From positions 4,620,001 through 4,684,000 of the forward strand of contig CM067531.1 in assembly GCA_034509925.1 (NCBI GenBank): a DNA stretch of 64,000 nucleotides. The letters run 5' to 3'. The number at the start of each line of letters is the position of its first letter. Positions within the stretch are counted from its first letter, which is position 1. This DNA is from Hirudinaria manillensis (taxonomy: Eukaryota > Annelida > Clitellata > Hirudinida > Hirudinidae). This document shows positions 25,401 through 35,460 of this stretch, piece after piece. The notes beneath the pieces are model-generated. The model worked only from the letters and a program-made list of their open reading frames with translations, did not search any database and was not told where the DNA came from. The position numbers and the translations under genes were made by a program.

Positions 25401-28400
25401 TTGATTTTTTTTTCTATAAATTGAGAGATTGATGATTGTCTATTGAAGAAATGCAGGGGAAAGGAATTATTAACCTGGAATTGTTGACTGAGGAATTGAA
25501 TGAGGACAGAATGTTTTATTATACTTTATGTCAAACACAATTTAGATTCTTGTGATTAAGTGTTGCATCGGGACATCGCGATGAAGTGAATGGAGTTTAT
25601 GAAATACGTTGTGTATATACAATCATAAAAGTTGTATTCGATGCTAAAACACGTACAATATTTATTATATGAACTTATACGAACTCTGATGCCAAGCAAA
25701 TGCCATAATTATGCAGATTGTCGAGTAACATTTCATGATTCGCAGTGTCAAATATTTTGAAATGTAAACGTTGAGACTTGTGATGTTCCGATTTAAACTT
25801 CATTTAATAGCACGGAGATGGAGTCAATGGCGGGTTGTTACGGTGGGACTAGAGCAAGGGAATACTGTGGACGAAAAATGAAAAGATTTTTGAGGACTTA
25901 TTTTATGGCCTACCCCTATCGATAGACATTTCGAATGCCAGGACATAAAACCCAGCAATCCACGATAATACTTTATGACATTCTCTCGTCAAAGTTTCTG
26001 ATGGTTTGGGGTAAATTTAAAAATAAAAAGAGCTGAACTACTGACAATATCAAACCAGAACAACTCTGAAAGCATCAAAACTTACTTTGCTTGGTTGGCA
26101 CGTAAAATATTTATGTGCCTGCAACAAATATTTCTTTTAAAAAAACGAGACATAATAAATAAAAGAACCATAAATTTATAAATCGGAAGAGGAGTCATGA
26201 TTAGTGTTATGGGCCGAATTATATAAATATTATTATAAATTTATTATTTATAAATATAATTAATTAGATTATTATTTAGTAATAAGTTAATATTCATAAT
26301 CTTTTTTATGAATATTGCTACAGCTTGTAATACGTATTTGGAAATAAAGGAGACACACTTGACACACCAACTTATCTCTTAATTAAGCATTGCCACGGAT
26401 ATAACATTTGGCGACGAGGATTTAAGAACCAATCATGGCAGGAAACTCAGACCCGATGGAACTGCTGAACCAATACCTGGTTGGACTACTTCGATCTAAT
26501 GAGGAACAAATGCGTCAGAGAGAAGAGGAAAGGCGTCAGAGGGACGAATTACTTCTTAAGTTAATCGAACGCTTGCAGGTTAACCAGAAGCCAACTATGG
26601 AAGGGGAAGCCGGTCAGGTAAAGGAGTTGCCAGAAAGCGGTGGAAATTCCGTGGTAGAAAAATGCAAAGAGACATTTGGTGAAGTGTCAATGGAGCACAA
26701 GGAGGAGTGTTGCGGGAATCTCCTTAGCAAAGAGATAGAGCAAGCTTCTGCCGGGGAATTGTGCTCCAGTAGTTGTGGAGGTCCCATGCCGTTTGTAGTG
26801 GCGAACGGGGCACCGATTGAAGGGGAAGGAGATGTGGAGGCTGAGGGTTGCTGCAGTGGTCACACTGGCCAAGAACGTGGCTACGTAGATGGCAGTGTTG
26901 GAGAGATACTAGACAGCAACTGGAGCAGTGTTCCACCCCTCGAGGAGGCCTTTGGAGTTGTCTGCTGGAGAGGAGAGCAGAGGCTCCAGGAAGAAGGCAA
27001 TCTAAGCAACGAGTCATTGGAGGGATACTCCAATGGTCATGGGGACCAGGCGTATGGTGCATGGTCTGTTAGGAGTGACTGCGCAGGTGCACAGTCAGAA
27101 AGGGAGGAAGAGAGAAGCGGAGTTGAGCTGATGATTCAGCAGGATCCGCTCGTGTACCAATCACATGGTGCATGGACTAATGGGAGTGACTGTACAGATG
27201 AACAGTCAAAAAGGGAGGAAGAGAGGAGCGGAGGGGAGCTGATGATTCAGCAGGATCCGCTGGTGTACTTACCTTCCGGAGATGCGTTCATCTCTGATAG
27301 TTTGCAGGAGGCAATGGAGCGCCCTGAATGTTTAGATGATGTGGTTGTGCTTGACTCGATAATGGTAGAGCACAACCGGGATCCCAGAGAGGCATTGCAA
27401 AGGGAGGAGGAGAAGAGCGGAGGAGAGCTGATGATTCAGCAGGATCCGCTGGTGTACCGAAGCTTACCTTCCGGAGATGTGTTCATCTCTGATATTTTAC
27501 AGGGGGCAATGGAGCGCCCTGAATGTTTAGATGATGTGGTTGTGCTTGGCTCGATAGTGGAAGAGCACAACCGGGATTCCAGAGAGACACTGCAGGAGGA
27601 ATGTGTGAGGTCTGCCACATCCCTTGTGTCAAAGGGGATCCCAGTGGATTATTATGAATATGGAAAAAGGAGGTACCGGACAACCTTCGGAGAGTCGAAT
27701 GGAGTGTCACGGTCGGACCGTTTCCTGGAGTGCTGCGGACCCTTGTCTGGACAAGATGGTAGCAGCAGTGACAGTCCTATGTGGAAATGGGACAATGGTT
27801 TTGGAAGGTGCAGGAAAGGATGTTTGCACCTTACTAATTATTGGAGAGGTGTGGACAGGACTGTGAAGAATGAAGCCAAGAGTCCTGGTCTGCACCAATA
27901 TGTGAAGGGAGAGAGGTTGTCACCGTGGTGGACAGAGATTGGACAGGAGAGGATCCATAAGTGGTTGGGTGTGGATGCCGGCTCCATGCTCTCTGGGGTG
28001 GTGACAATGAGGCGTAGAGTGTTGGGTCGAAGTAAGAGGAGAGAAGAGACGTCAGTGAACGCAGTTCGGGAGTTTTCCAGTCATCTCCCTGGTTGGATGG
28101 AGAAAAGAGGAAAACAGGCCGCTGGCCCACTTGGATGGTCTAATTGAATTACACTAGTGCGCTGGTGCTTCGATCGGGGCCGTCGTTCATGGGAACTATG
28201 TAAGATGTTGAGGAAGCATAGGCGGTCGGTCTACGATGTAGGCAAGTGGCACCAGAGATAACACGAGCGAACCTCAAACTGATTGGAAGTAGATTCATCC
28301 AATGTCAATTATGAAAGGTTTGTGAGAGGGGGAGGTGTTATGGGCCGAATATATAAATAATATTATAAATTTATTATTTATAAAATATTTAGTATTAAGT

Positions 28401-31400
28401 AGTAATAAAATATTCATAATCTTTTTTATGAATATTGCTACAGCTTGTAATACGTATTTGGAAATAAAGGAGACACACTTGACAAACCAACTTATCTCTT
28501 AATTAAGCATTGCCACGGATATAACAATTAGTTCCAACATTTTTTCTTAAAACAAATTATGGAAAAGTCAAGGCCACTGAAAAGCGATTATAAAGAAAAA
28601 TACGGAATTTATTACCGAGAGTTTATAAGATTGATCTTGCTGTCGTGCAGAAAAAAAAAAACAAATTAAATATTAATTAAAAGAATTACAGTTTAATTTC
28701 ATTTTTAACAGAATGGCAACTGGGTTGGTTCCTCTGCAAGACGATTCCGTACTTACAAGCAGTCGTCATACTCGCCTCCGTCAACACTTTGACGGCAGTT
28801 GCTATAGAAAGGTTTAGTGGATGCTTTTCATGCTTGGACATGATTTCATTGAATGCATTACGACATTTTAGGGCAAGTTTGTGATTATTTGCGATGTTGG
28901 ACTAGTTCTGAAACTGAAGCCATTATTGTGATATATTATGATACGTATCACTTTGTAATACATTATATAATGGAATATATATATTGTTTTTGTATTGCCA
29001 TTTGTATCAGTAGTTTTAAAGTGGTTTTTTTTAGTTGACGATCTGGCAGTATGATTATGATGTTAACGATGTCGGCAAAATCGATTAATAATTAATTTTA
29101 AGCGTGAAAAATATTAACCAGTTTCATTAATTGAGTGAATGTTCATTTAAGGGCGAAATTGTCGTTCGTTCTCCAATATAGCTCACATATTCCCATCTTT
29201 CAGCTTCTTGAATCGCAAGCTTTTAAGAACATTGTTGTGTAAAATCCAATTTAAGAAAGGTGTAGCATCCAATTGACATTGAGGCTCCGCCATGGATTAA
29301 GGACGGCATTTGTTAAAGACTTTAGTGACGTTCACCTCAATTGGATTCACTAACATTCCGTGATTATCGGACTTGCGAGTCAGGAAATTGTTAGGAATTT
29401 TAAGGACCAAATTCATTCACTTCTTTCGCAAAGTAAAACATCAAACGAAGCAATTTAATTTCAAACAATCAATGATGTCCAAAGGTGAACAAAAAGATTT
29501 AATTTTCTCCAGGTTGTCTACCCGAGCCCGAAATTTTAGGCATCATTTAAATGTATCGTAATTTATAAAATATCGAGCGAACCTCCACCATTTGAAAGGT
29601 TATCCAGAGAGCCAGACGTCGGCTGAACCTAATGCTATTGAGGTCCTAGTACACCGTCCCATGCCACATGGTTTCTGTGGAAGCCCCTGGAGGTTCATAG
29701 TGTGCTTCGAATAATTGGAATAGAATAATTGAATAGCCCGATAAAGCTGATTTCGAATGGCTTTCATGAGAAATTTGCAGTCATATCACAGTTGACTGGA
29801 AACCCACCCCCAAAATGTTCCCAAGCGATGATATTCCATAAACGATGCCGAGTTCAGGAACTGAGAGAAACCGACTGCAGCAATAGAGAAAAGATAAAGC
29901 TCAATTCCAATTGATATACGATATAAAAGAAGATAATGAGATCTTTCCATGCAGCAGCAAAAACCTAAAGAGGCCGGCCAGAGCCTCTCATAGCCAAAAT
30001 CAAGTTGGATCTCGAAGGAATAGACTCACAAGGAGGCAGGGCTAATAGCCCCACCCAGAAAATGTCCAGAGATTTGCTGCGGCATCTAAATACCGAACTC
30101 ATTGGAGGATCAGTGGGCTCCGAAGCGGGGAATTAAGAACAATCAATCTCTTGTCCCATCTAATTCAAAAATAAATAACAGTTCAACAGAACCGCTTTGA
30201 CGCGATTTTAAATTTAATATGATTCTCGAAGTGTGCCAACTTAGAAATCCTTTACGGTTTGCACAAAATTACTTATCGACTTTTCGCTAGTGTTGTTGCA
30301 TTTTTCATTGAATAACCTGATTTTTGTTATTCCACGTTTTATTTCGTTTTATTGTCAGATTTTCAATAATTCGTTGCAACGTATTTCAGGAATTTTGAAT
30401 TTCGAATGTATTGTTGGTTATTATAGTGTAAAGAAATAGATTTCAAAATATTTTTTTTTTTTTTTTTTTTGAGAGTTTAGAGTTTATTGAACAAACAATT
30501 GAACAAACAATTATGTACACCAACGAAACAATTTAAACTTAAAATACAAAATAAACTCATAGGGTCAGTCTTAAGGAAGCGCAAGCCTCCGCTAAACAGA
30601 CTGGCCCTAAAAATCATAATATATATAATACAACCATGTAAATTCAAACAACCCTTACTAAATGAGACTTATACAATTTCTTAAACAACAGAAACAATAA
30701 CTCAAAAGGACATGAATGAAAACAAGTTAATTCCCTAACTGAATCTGGAATTGAAGTATATAATCTTGGCCCATAACATTGTATAGAAAATAATTTCAAA
30801 GTAGATTTAGCAAAGGTAGGACTGTATTCGTGAGTGTTACGTAAGAAATAAGAAGGATTGTTATAGGTATTGCTTGGTATGAAAAAATCTGAAAATATTT
30901 TAGGAATAGAATTGAAGTTGTAGGCAAACATAAAAAGGGCAATTTGTAAGTCATGAATTTGGGTTACACTTAGTAAATTATTGTTTGTAAAAGCAGAGAC
31001 AGTCGATGATAGAGGCGGCAGCAGGAAAATGACACGCACAATCCGTTTTTGTAATAATGATAACTGATGTAAGTGTGTCTTGTAAGTAGAAGCCCATATG
31101 ATATTACAGTAAGTTAGGTAGGGATAGACAAGTGAAAAATATAATGAAAGTGCTATTTTTGTGTTGATAAAAGGCCGTATCCTTGATATTATTCCAATAT
31201 TTCTGGAGATGCGATTTTGTAAATAAGATATATGGTTTAGCCAAGAAAGGTGTTCATCTATTGTGATCCCTAAATATCTAATACTTGTGACTCTATTTAG
31301 GGAAAACTTATCTATGTAGAGAGAGGAGTTACATGCAATGACCTTTCTGGAAGAGTGAAAAACCATAAAATTTGATTTATAAACATTGATAGATAAGCAA

Positions 31401-34400
31401 TTACTCGCAAACCAATTTTTCAAAAAAGTTAATTCATTATTGAATAAAGTAATAAGACTATTTATGTTTTTCCCTAATGTATAAATAACAATATCATCAG
31501 CATATATTAATACTTTGAAAAGATCAGAAGAACATTGAAAATCATTAATATAAATAAGAAATAAAAGGGGACCCAGTATAGAACCTTGAGGAACACCATA
31601 ATCAATAAGAACATCAGAAGAACACACACCATTAAACATAACCCTTTGACTTCTGCCACACAAATAATTTTTAAACCAACACAAAACGACACCTCTGACA
31701 CCATACAATTCAAGCTTACGAAGCAATATTTGATGATTAACAGTATCAAAAGCCTTTTGTAAATCAAGAAACAAAGCCAATACAACATCACCATCATCAA
31801 AAGCATTGTAAACATCAGTTTGAAGCAACAATAGAGGCATATAAGTTGAATGATTCTTTCTGAAACCAAATTGAGAATCATTAAGTAGGTTAAATTTATC
31901 AAAGTAATCATATAGTCTGGAATGTACAATTTTTTCTAAAAATTTGGAAAAGTATGGTAAGATAGATATGGGCCTGTAGTTTTCAACCTTGTCCTGCTCA
32001 CCTGATTTGAAGAGAGGTATAACTTTAGCAGATTTAAGTTCTTTTGGGATGAGACCAGTACGGAAGGAGGAATTGAAAATAGAAGATAAAGGATCTGCTA
32101 CTAGTGATATAAATTCATGTGCTATGCAAGGGTCTATGTCATCGACACCACAACTATGGGATTTGTTGAGGGCACTGGAAAATTTGATGATCTCGAAAGG
32201 ACTGGTTGGTGTGAGACTCATGGACTGTAATTGGGAAAATCCACTCAGCATATCCGAGATGTTCCTGTCTGTTGTGGGAATAGTGCTGGCAATGTTCTTT
32301 CCAATACCAGAGAAATAGCGATTGAATTGGCTAGCAGTTTCATGTGGAGTAAGCAAATCACCATTGTCATTCACAAAGAAACCAGAGTTATTTCTGGTAC
32401 TGGTCTGACATCCCATCAAAGATTTAATGATATCCCAGGTTCTGTGCATATTGGATTTATGTTTTATAAAGAGTTTATCATAATATGCCTTTTTAGTAGC
32501 TAATTTGGATTTCCTAAAAGCATTTCTGAAATTAACGAAGGCCAGTTTATTTTGGTCTGTGGGGTATTGAAGGAAAGTTCTATATAATTTATTTTTTGTA
32601 TTGGAAGACTTCAGCAGGGATGCATTCATCCAAGGTTGTTTGAAATTTCTGATTGGCCTATGTTGGTCAGGCACTAGGGGAAAAGCTTCATTGTATAGAG
32701 TTAAGTAAATAGAAATAAATTCTTTGTAAGCCGAACAGGGATCATCATTTATGCAATGATTTGATACACAAGACCAGTCACATAATGTAAGTGCATTTTG
32801 AAATTTATTTTTGGAATGGGTGTTAATCTGTCTATATTGTCCAAGCTTTGTATTTGCTCGATCACATTTTATAGGAATCTGTAGAAATATAGGAAAGTGA
32901 TCTGAAATATCTACTATCAGGATTTTGGATAAGCAATTATGGAGAGGAAAATTTGTCAGGATATTGTCAATTGTAGTTTGAGAGGTAGGAGTAATTCTGG
33001 TAGGTTTAGTAAAAAACAGGTAACAAAGAGCAGGATGCAACATTATTATAGAACTGAGATGATGATTTATGAGTAGATGCTGTTAGTAGATCAACATTAA
33101 AATCCCCAAGTATGAAAATAAGTCTATTAGCAAAATAATTTAAGAAACTGAAAAACTCCAAATTAAATTGATTCATATTACAATCTGGATGTCTATATAC
33201 AACTCCAACATAAATATCCACAGATTTACGTTGAACAACCTTTAAAAATAAAATCTCGAAAGAGGTAACAGAAATATTAAGTGTTTCTAATTCAACAACT
33301 TTAAACAAAATATTATCAGAAACAAAAAATCCAACACCTCCTCCCCTATCTACATCAGCACATTTAGAAATAAAATTATAACCTACAATAGAAACAGAGC
33401 CCTCGTTATTTTCATTTAGCCAAGTTTCTGTTAGTGCAACTATACTGGCCTCGCATTGTTCTATGAGAAGCTGTATGTCATGCATTTTATTAATGATACT
33501 GCGGCAATTTAAATGAAGGAATGCACTCATTTTTCAGATCCTGAATTTAAGTGAATTGATGTCCGCAGGTTCTGCGTAATAATGTACCCAATGAAGGTAA
33601 TAATATCATCACGACGAGGCTCCATCATCATCATCATAATCTGGCTGCTTCCAGCCTGCATCCAGATTCCATGGATCATCCTCTATGAAATGATCCATCC
33701 CGCTGGAACTTTTTGTTCGCTGGATGCAAAAAGTCCCATCTTCTTGGTCTTCATCATGACGGTCTTCATAGTATTCTACATCATACCTCTCTGCATCATG
33801 TCCCTACTCTACATCCTCATAGGAATCAAGGTTCGATCTCGGTACCAGTTGTGCGCAACTTTACGTAATTGCACAACTTTGGTGCAGTGAAATAATTAAT
33901 GAGACAAACGTTTATGACCCTCAAACATGATCGATTATCCAGGTGTGTCGCAGAGAAGTTTCGAATACGAGAGGAACTCAGATCGACCGAAAGATCAGGG
34001 CATCAAAGACTCGAGTGGTTCGCATGCTCGTCGCAGTAACCGTCATATTCGCTCTGTCATGGCTGCCTCTTTATCTCCTCAAATTCCGCATCCTCTTCGG
34101 ACCGACTTTGAAAAAGACCGAACGGGCTGTTTACTTCGATTATCTTATCCCAGTTGCCCAGTGGTTAGGCTCGGCAAACTGTTGTATCAATCCTCTCATT
34201 TACTGCTACTTCAGCTCAAGCTTCAGAGAGTCTACAAAAACCGTTTTAAAGTGTTTATTCCGCCTCGTGGTCTCGTGTTGTTGTTGCTGCTGTCATCGTC
34301 GCCGGGGATGCGTTTCTCAGAAAAATGAACCAAATACCATTAAAGGCGAAACCCAGCCGATACCGACAGCGCCCGCCTTTGACAACGCAAAACAAGACTC

Positions 34401-34434
34401 TGAATTCAAGATGGTGATCGTCGCCAATGCTTGA
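16318..34434 (+). CDS. Rhodopsin-family peptide-type GPCR, 4 exons
   Basis: Exons 16318-16573, 28712-28811, 33569-33830 and 33943-34434 join in phase (1, 2, 0) to give 369 residues. Seen: an NVT glycosylation site at residues 3-5; TM1 about residues 19-46; TM2 with LANLASADLF; TM3 starting at the conserved Cys in FLCKTIPYLQ; the E/DRY position as ERF followed by CVIMYP; a second-loop Cys (TFCSLD); TM6 with SWLP in place of the usual CWxP; and TM7 NPLIY. A basic, very Cys-rich tail (six consecutive Cys) suggests palmitoylation. The family is probably a neuropeptide receptor that signals through G proteins at the plasma membrane. I could not settle the ligand class. Introns 1 (12.1 kb) and 2 (4.8 kb) carry three retroelements. 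A polyadenylation signal AATAAA lies at 34671. Confidence 0.88.
16579..16672. repeat. (GTT)n/(GTC)n repeat beside the exon 1 donor
   Basis: GTT and GTC/GTA trinucleotides begin about five bases after the exon 1 splice donor of the GPCR gene. Read-through would give a Cys/Arg-rich tail, which I regard as intronic. Confidence 0.9.
16673..20029. other. GPCR intron 1, first part
   Basis: AT-rich intronic sequence with AAT microsatellites at about 18346-18500 and 18563-18661 and a TA run near 18760. No coding motif was recognised. Confidence 0.6.
18346..18661. repeat. Two (AAT)n microsatellite blocks
   Basis: Interrupted AAT/AGT runs at 18346-18500 and a long perfect AAT run at 18563-18661, separated by about 60 bp of unique sequence. 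Confidence 0.95.
20030..20123 (+). repeat. 47-bp tandem duplication
   Basis: Two adjacent copies (20030-20076 and 20077-20123) with the same sequence, beginning AGTATTCTGTCATTG. Only the second copy reads in frame with the reverse transcriptase. The duplication probably arose at the truncated 5' junction during insertion. Confidence 0.9.
20083..21218 (+). pseudogene. LINE reverse transcriptase fragment
   Basis: The frame is open from the second duplication copy, about 20083, to the TGA at 21218, with no proper start codon. It carries YTDLEKAFDKI, GVPQGSVLGP and FADDAK (the catalytic FADD box), followed by thumb and C-terminal sequence (MKVNWDKCC, VQVWNPY). The first part of the RT fingers domain and the endonuclease are missing, so it is a dead fragment although the rest of the frame is intact. 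It is of the non-LTR type with AP endonuclease; the clade is uncertain. Confidence 0.85.
21198..21408 (+). repeat. Imperfect tandem repeat in the LINE 3' UTR
   Basis: Two units each begin with GATTGTAAATATTTG (about 21198 and 21317) and end with GGCGAGGGGTTCGC (about 21288 and 21395), immediately before the TAA tail. Confidence 0.75.
21448..26199. other. GPCR intron 1, middle part
   Basis: AT-rich intronic DNA. It contains an ATT microsatellite at 22366-22474, short CATCAT and GAC runs near 23420 and 24475, and no recognisable coding sequence. Confidence 0.6.
22366..22474. repeat. (ATT)n microsatellite
   Basis: A long run of TTA/ATT with a short GTT stretch at its start. The reverse frame gives poly-isoleucine, an artefact. 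Confidence 0.97.
26205..26406 (+). repeat. 5' LTR
   Basis: Begins TGTTATGGGCCG and ends GATATAACA. It contains an AATAAA-type signal (GGAAATAAAGG) near 26340. Confidence 0.93.
26409..26422 (+). promoter_or_regulatory. Primer-binding site
   Basis: TGGCGACGAGGATT follows the 5' LTR after two bases. The TGG start fits a tRNA 3' CCA end; I could not assign the tRNA. Confidence 0.7.
26435..28147 (+). CDS. Repeat-built Gag-like ORF of the pol-less LTR element
   Basis: A frame of 570 residues starts 29 bp after the 5' LTR. Residues 1-55 look like the start of a Gag: a short leader followed by a charged helix (EEQMRQREEERRQRDELLLK) likely to form a coiled coil. The rest has no CCHC knuckle, protease or any domain I know. 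Residues about 205-395 are built from tandem repeats: a 37-residue unit (111 bp) and a 65-residue unit (195 bp), both containing ELMIQQDPLVY. The C-terminal 170 residues are rich in Gly, Arg and Trp. The frame is undamaged, which suggests recent activity or selection. It may be a highly diverged Gag or a captured sequence. Confidence 0.75.
   Translation: MAGNSDPMELLNQYLVGLLRSNEEQMRQREEERRQRDELLLKLIERLQVNQKPTMEGEAGQVKELPESGGNSVVEKCKETFGEVSMEHKEECCGNLLSKEIEQASAGELCSSSCGGPMPFVVANGAPIEGEGDVEAEGCCSGHTGQERGYVDGSVGEILDSNWSSVPPLEEAFGVVCWRGEQRLQEEGNLSNESLEGYSNGHGDQAYGAWSVRSDCAGAQSEREEERSGVELMIQQDPLVYQSHGAWTNGSDCTDEQSKREEERSGGELMIQQDPLVYLPSGDAFISDSLQEAMERPECLDDVVVLDSIMVEHNRDPREALQREEEKSGGELMIQQDPLVYRSLPSGDVFISDILQGAMERPECLDDVVVLGSIVEEHNRDSRETLQEECVRSATSLVSKGIPVDYYEYGKRRYRTTFGESNGVSRSDRFLECCGPLSGQDGSSSDSPMWKWDNGFGRCRKGCLHLTNYWRGVDRTVKNEAKSPGLHQYVKGERLSPWWTEIGQERIHKWLGVDAGSMLSGVVTMRRRVLGRSKRREETSVNAVREFSSHLPGWMEKRGKQAAGPLGWSN
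27059..27660 (+). repeat. 111-bp and 195-bp tandem repeats in the ORF
   Basis: GCATGG at 27059 recurs at 27170 (111 bp, 37 codons). ACCTTCCGGA at 27271 recurs at 27466 (195 bp, 65 codons). Both units preserve the frame and share the ELMIQQDPLVY core, which occurs three times. Confidence 0.88.
28336..28526 (+). repeat. 3' LTR
   Basis: Begins TGTTATGGGCCG, ends GATATAACA, and is followed by the ATTAG duplication. It is 11 bp shorter than the 5' LTR because of AT-rich indels. Confidence 0.93.
28812..30448. other. GPCR intron 2, first part
   Basis: AT-rich intronic sequence between exon 2 and the poly-T end of the reverse-oriented LINE. No coding motif was recognised. Confidence 0.6.
30644..33043 (-). 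pseudogene. LINE reverse transcriptase (ORF2 remainder)
   Basis: A frame of 799 residues containing the end of the endonuclease (TTIDNILTN), RT fingers (YRPISILPYFSKFLEKIV), FLDLQKAFDTVN, GVPQGSILGPLLF and the catalytic YADD, then the C-terminal region. Apart from the frame break separating it from the endonuclease it is open to its stop, so the copy is young. It is on the opposite strand to the host GPCR gene. Confidence 0.9.
33006..33530 (-). pseudogene. LINE AP endonuclease domain (5' fragment)
   Basis: An apurinic-type endonuclease of 174 residues: LNCRSIINKM start, ALTETWLN, RGGGVGFFV, VVYRHPD and LGDFNVD motifs. It ends prematurely at a frame break in a T run near 33020 and overlaps the RT frame. 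Together the two frames represent one broken ORF2. Confidence 0.85.
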
Positions 34435-35460
34435 ATTTGAACATTTATTGAGAAGTCGAACTTTAAAATTATTTTTGAAATTTTGCCGTACATAGTTTTA
34501 ATGGGATTTTGTCAACTCATTAGTTTTACTCGACTTCTTGTTAAGTTGTTTAATTGCCTCAAAAATATGGGGAAAGATGAATTCTAAGTTCAATTATCTT
34601 AAACAATTGGCAGTCAAATCATAAATAATATACTGTACAGCTTAATGCCATTTGCAATTACTTGGAGTGCAATAAAATCGATTCTTCTTGGAAAAGAGTT
34701 CAATCTAATTTCATCAAGGCACCCCGTAAAAAACAGTGCAAAAGAAATTGCAAAAGTTACACAAACTAGTGTGATATTCTCAACTTTTTTGTAAATGAAT
34801 AAAAACGTCAACTTCGTTATCATAGTATGAAATTTCCACAACTTTTTTTTAAAATTAATATTCAAAATAAATCAATGCCATCTTTATTTAACTATTTAAT
34901 GCTTAAAGAACATTATAAAGATTGAATTCCATTGACAATCAAGGTGATCAATTGAAGAACTTGGCGTCAGTATAAAGCCTATCGGGAAGTGCTTGTTCTT
35001 GAGCATTGCTCAATGAGCAGCATGCCATACTTTCATTCAAGACCTTAATCCAAGCAAAAAGCGTGATCCCTCAACACAGATGACAAAAAATAAGCAGTTA
35101 AATTTAATTATTTGTAACTGTTTATTACCTTCATAAAAGTAGCATTGTCGACAACTTAATCTTAACTCTAGCCCCATCTTAATAATTGTCGAATTTTTTC
35201 AAACAGGACGTAATTTGGGGAAACTATAAAAAGTTTTTGCTCGATTTAGATGTGCGGCTAAAACTATTTCGAATTTACAACAACTAATGCCTATTTAATT
35301 TTGTTTTCTAAATTTACTTTTACATTTTAGAAATTCGGAGTGGGCTTTTTGTTTTTAGCGAGCGCTAAGTGTTTGATTGCTTTGAATGTTTTCTGAAAGA
35401 TAATGCTGAGTTTAATTTTTTGAACTTTGAATAGTAAATATATGTCATAACGACGGAACA
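34435..35460. other. Intergenic, GPCR to WAPL
   Basis: About 1 kb holding the GPCR 3' UTR with AATAAA at 34671 and presumably the WAPL promoter. No other feature was recognised. Confidence 0.6.

Larger units (their letters stand above)
26205..28526 (+). mobile_element. Complete pol-less LTR retroelement with TSD
   Basis: The element has two LTRs (26205-26406 and 28336-28526), a primer site at 26409, one long ORF and a purine tract GAGAGGGGGAGG directly before the 3' LTR. It is bracketed by the 5-bp target-site duplication ATTAG (26200-26204 and 28527-28531). At 2,322 bp it has no protease, reverse transcriptase or integrase, so it must be mobilised by another element. The LTRs differ mainly by indels in an AT-rich patch and one substitution seen near the end, suggesting fairly recent insertion. 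It lies in GPCR intron 1 in the sense orientation. Confidence 0.93.
30449..33533 (-). mobile_element. LINE with endonuclease and RT, poly-A tail
   Basis: A minus-strand non-LTR element. Its poly-A tail appears as a T run at about 30449-30470, followed by a short 3' UTR, the RT region and the endonuclease. It is 5'-truncated just before the endonuclease, so ORF1 is missing. Sequence style (LHLNCRSIINKM, PTRITPTSQTTIDNI, YADD) fits the Jockey/CR1 group. It is inserted antisense in GPCR intron 2, ending 35 bp before exon 3. Confidence 0.9.

Noticed and set aside
26687-27062. Long minus-strand frames across the pol-less element
   Set aside because: They are shadows of the 570-residue plus-strand ORF and contain no recognisable motif.
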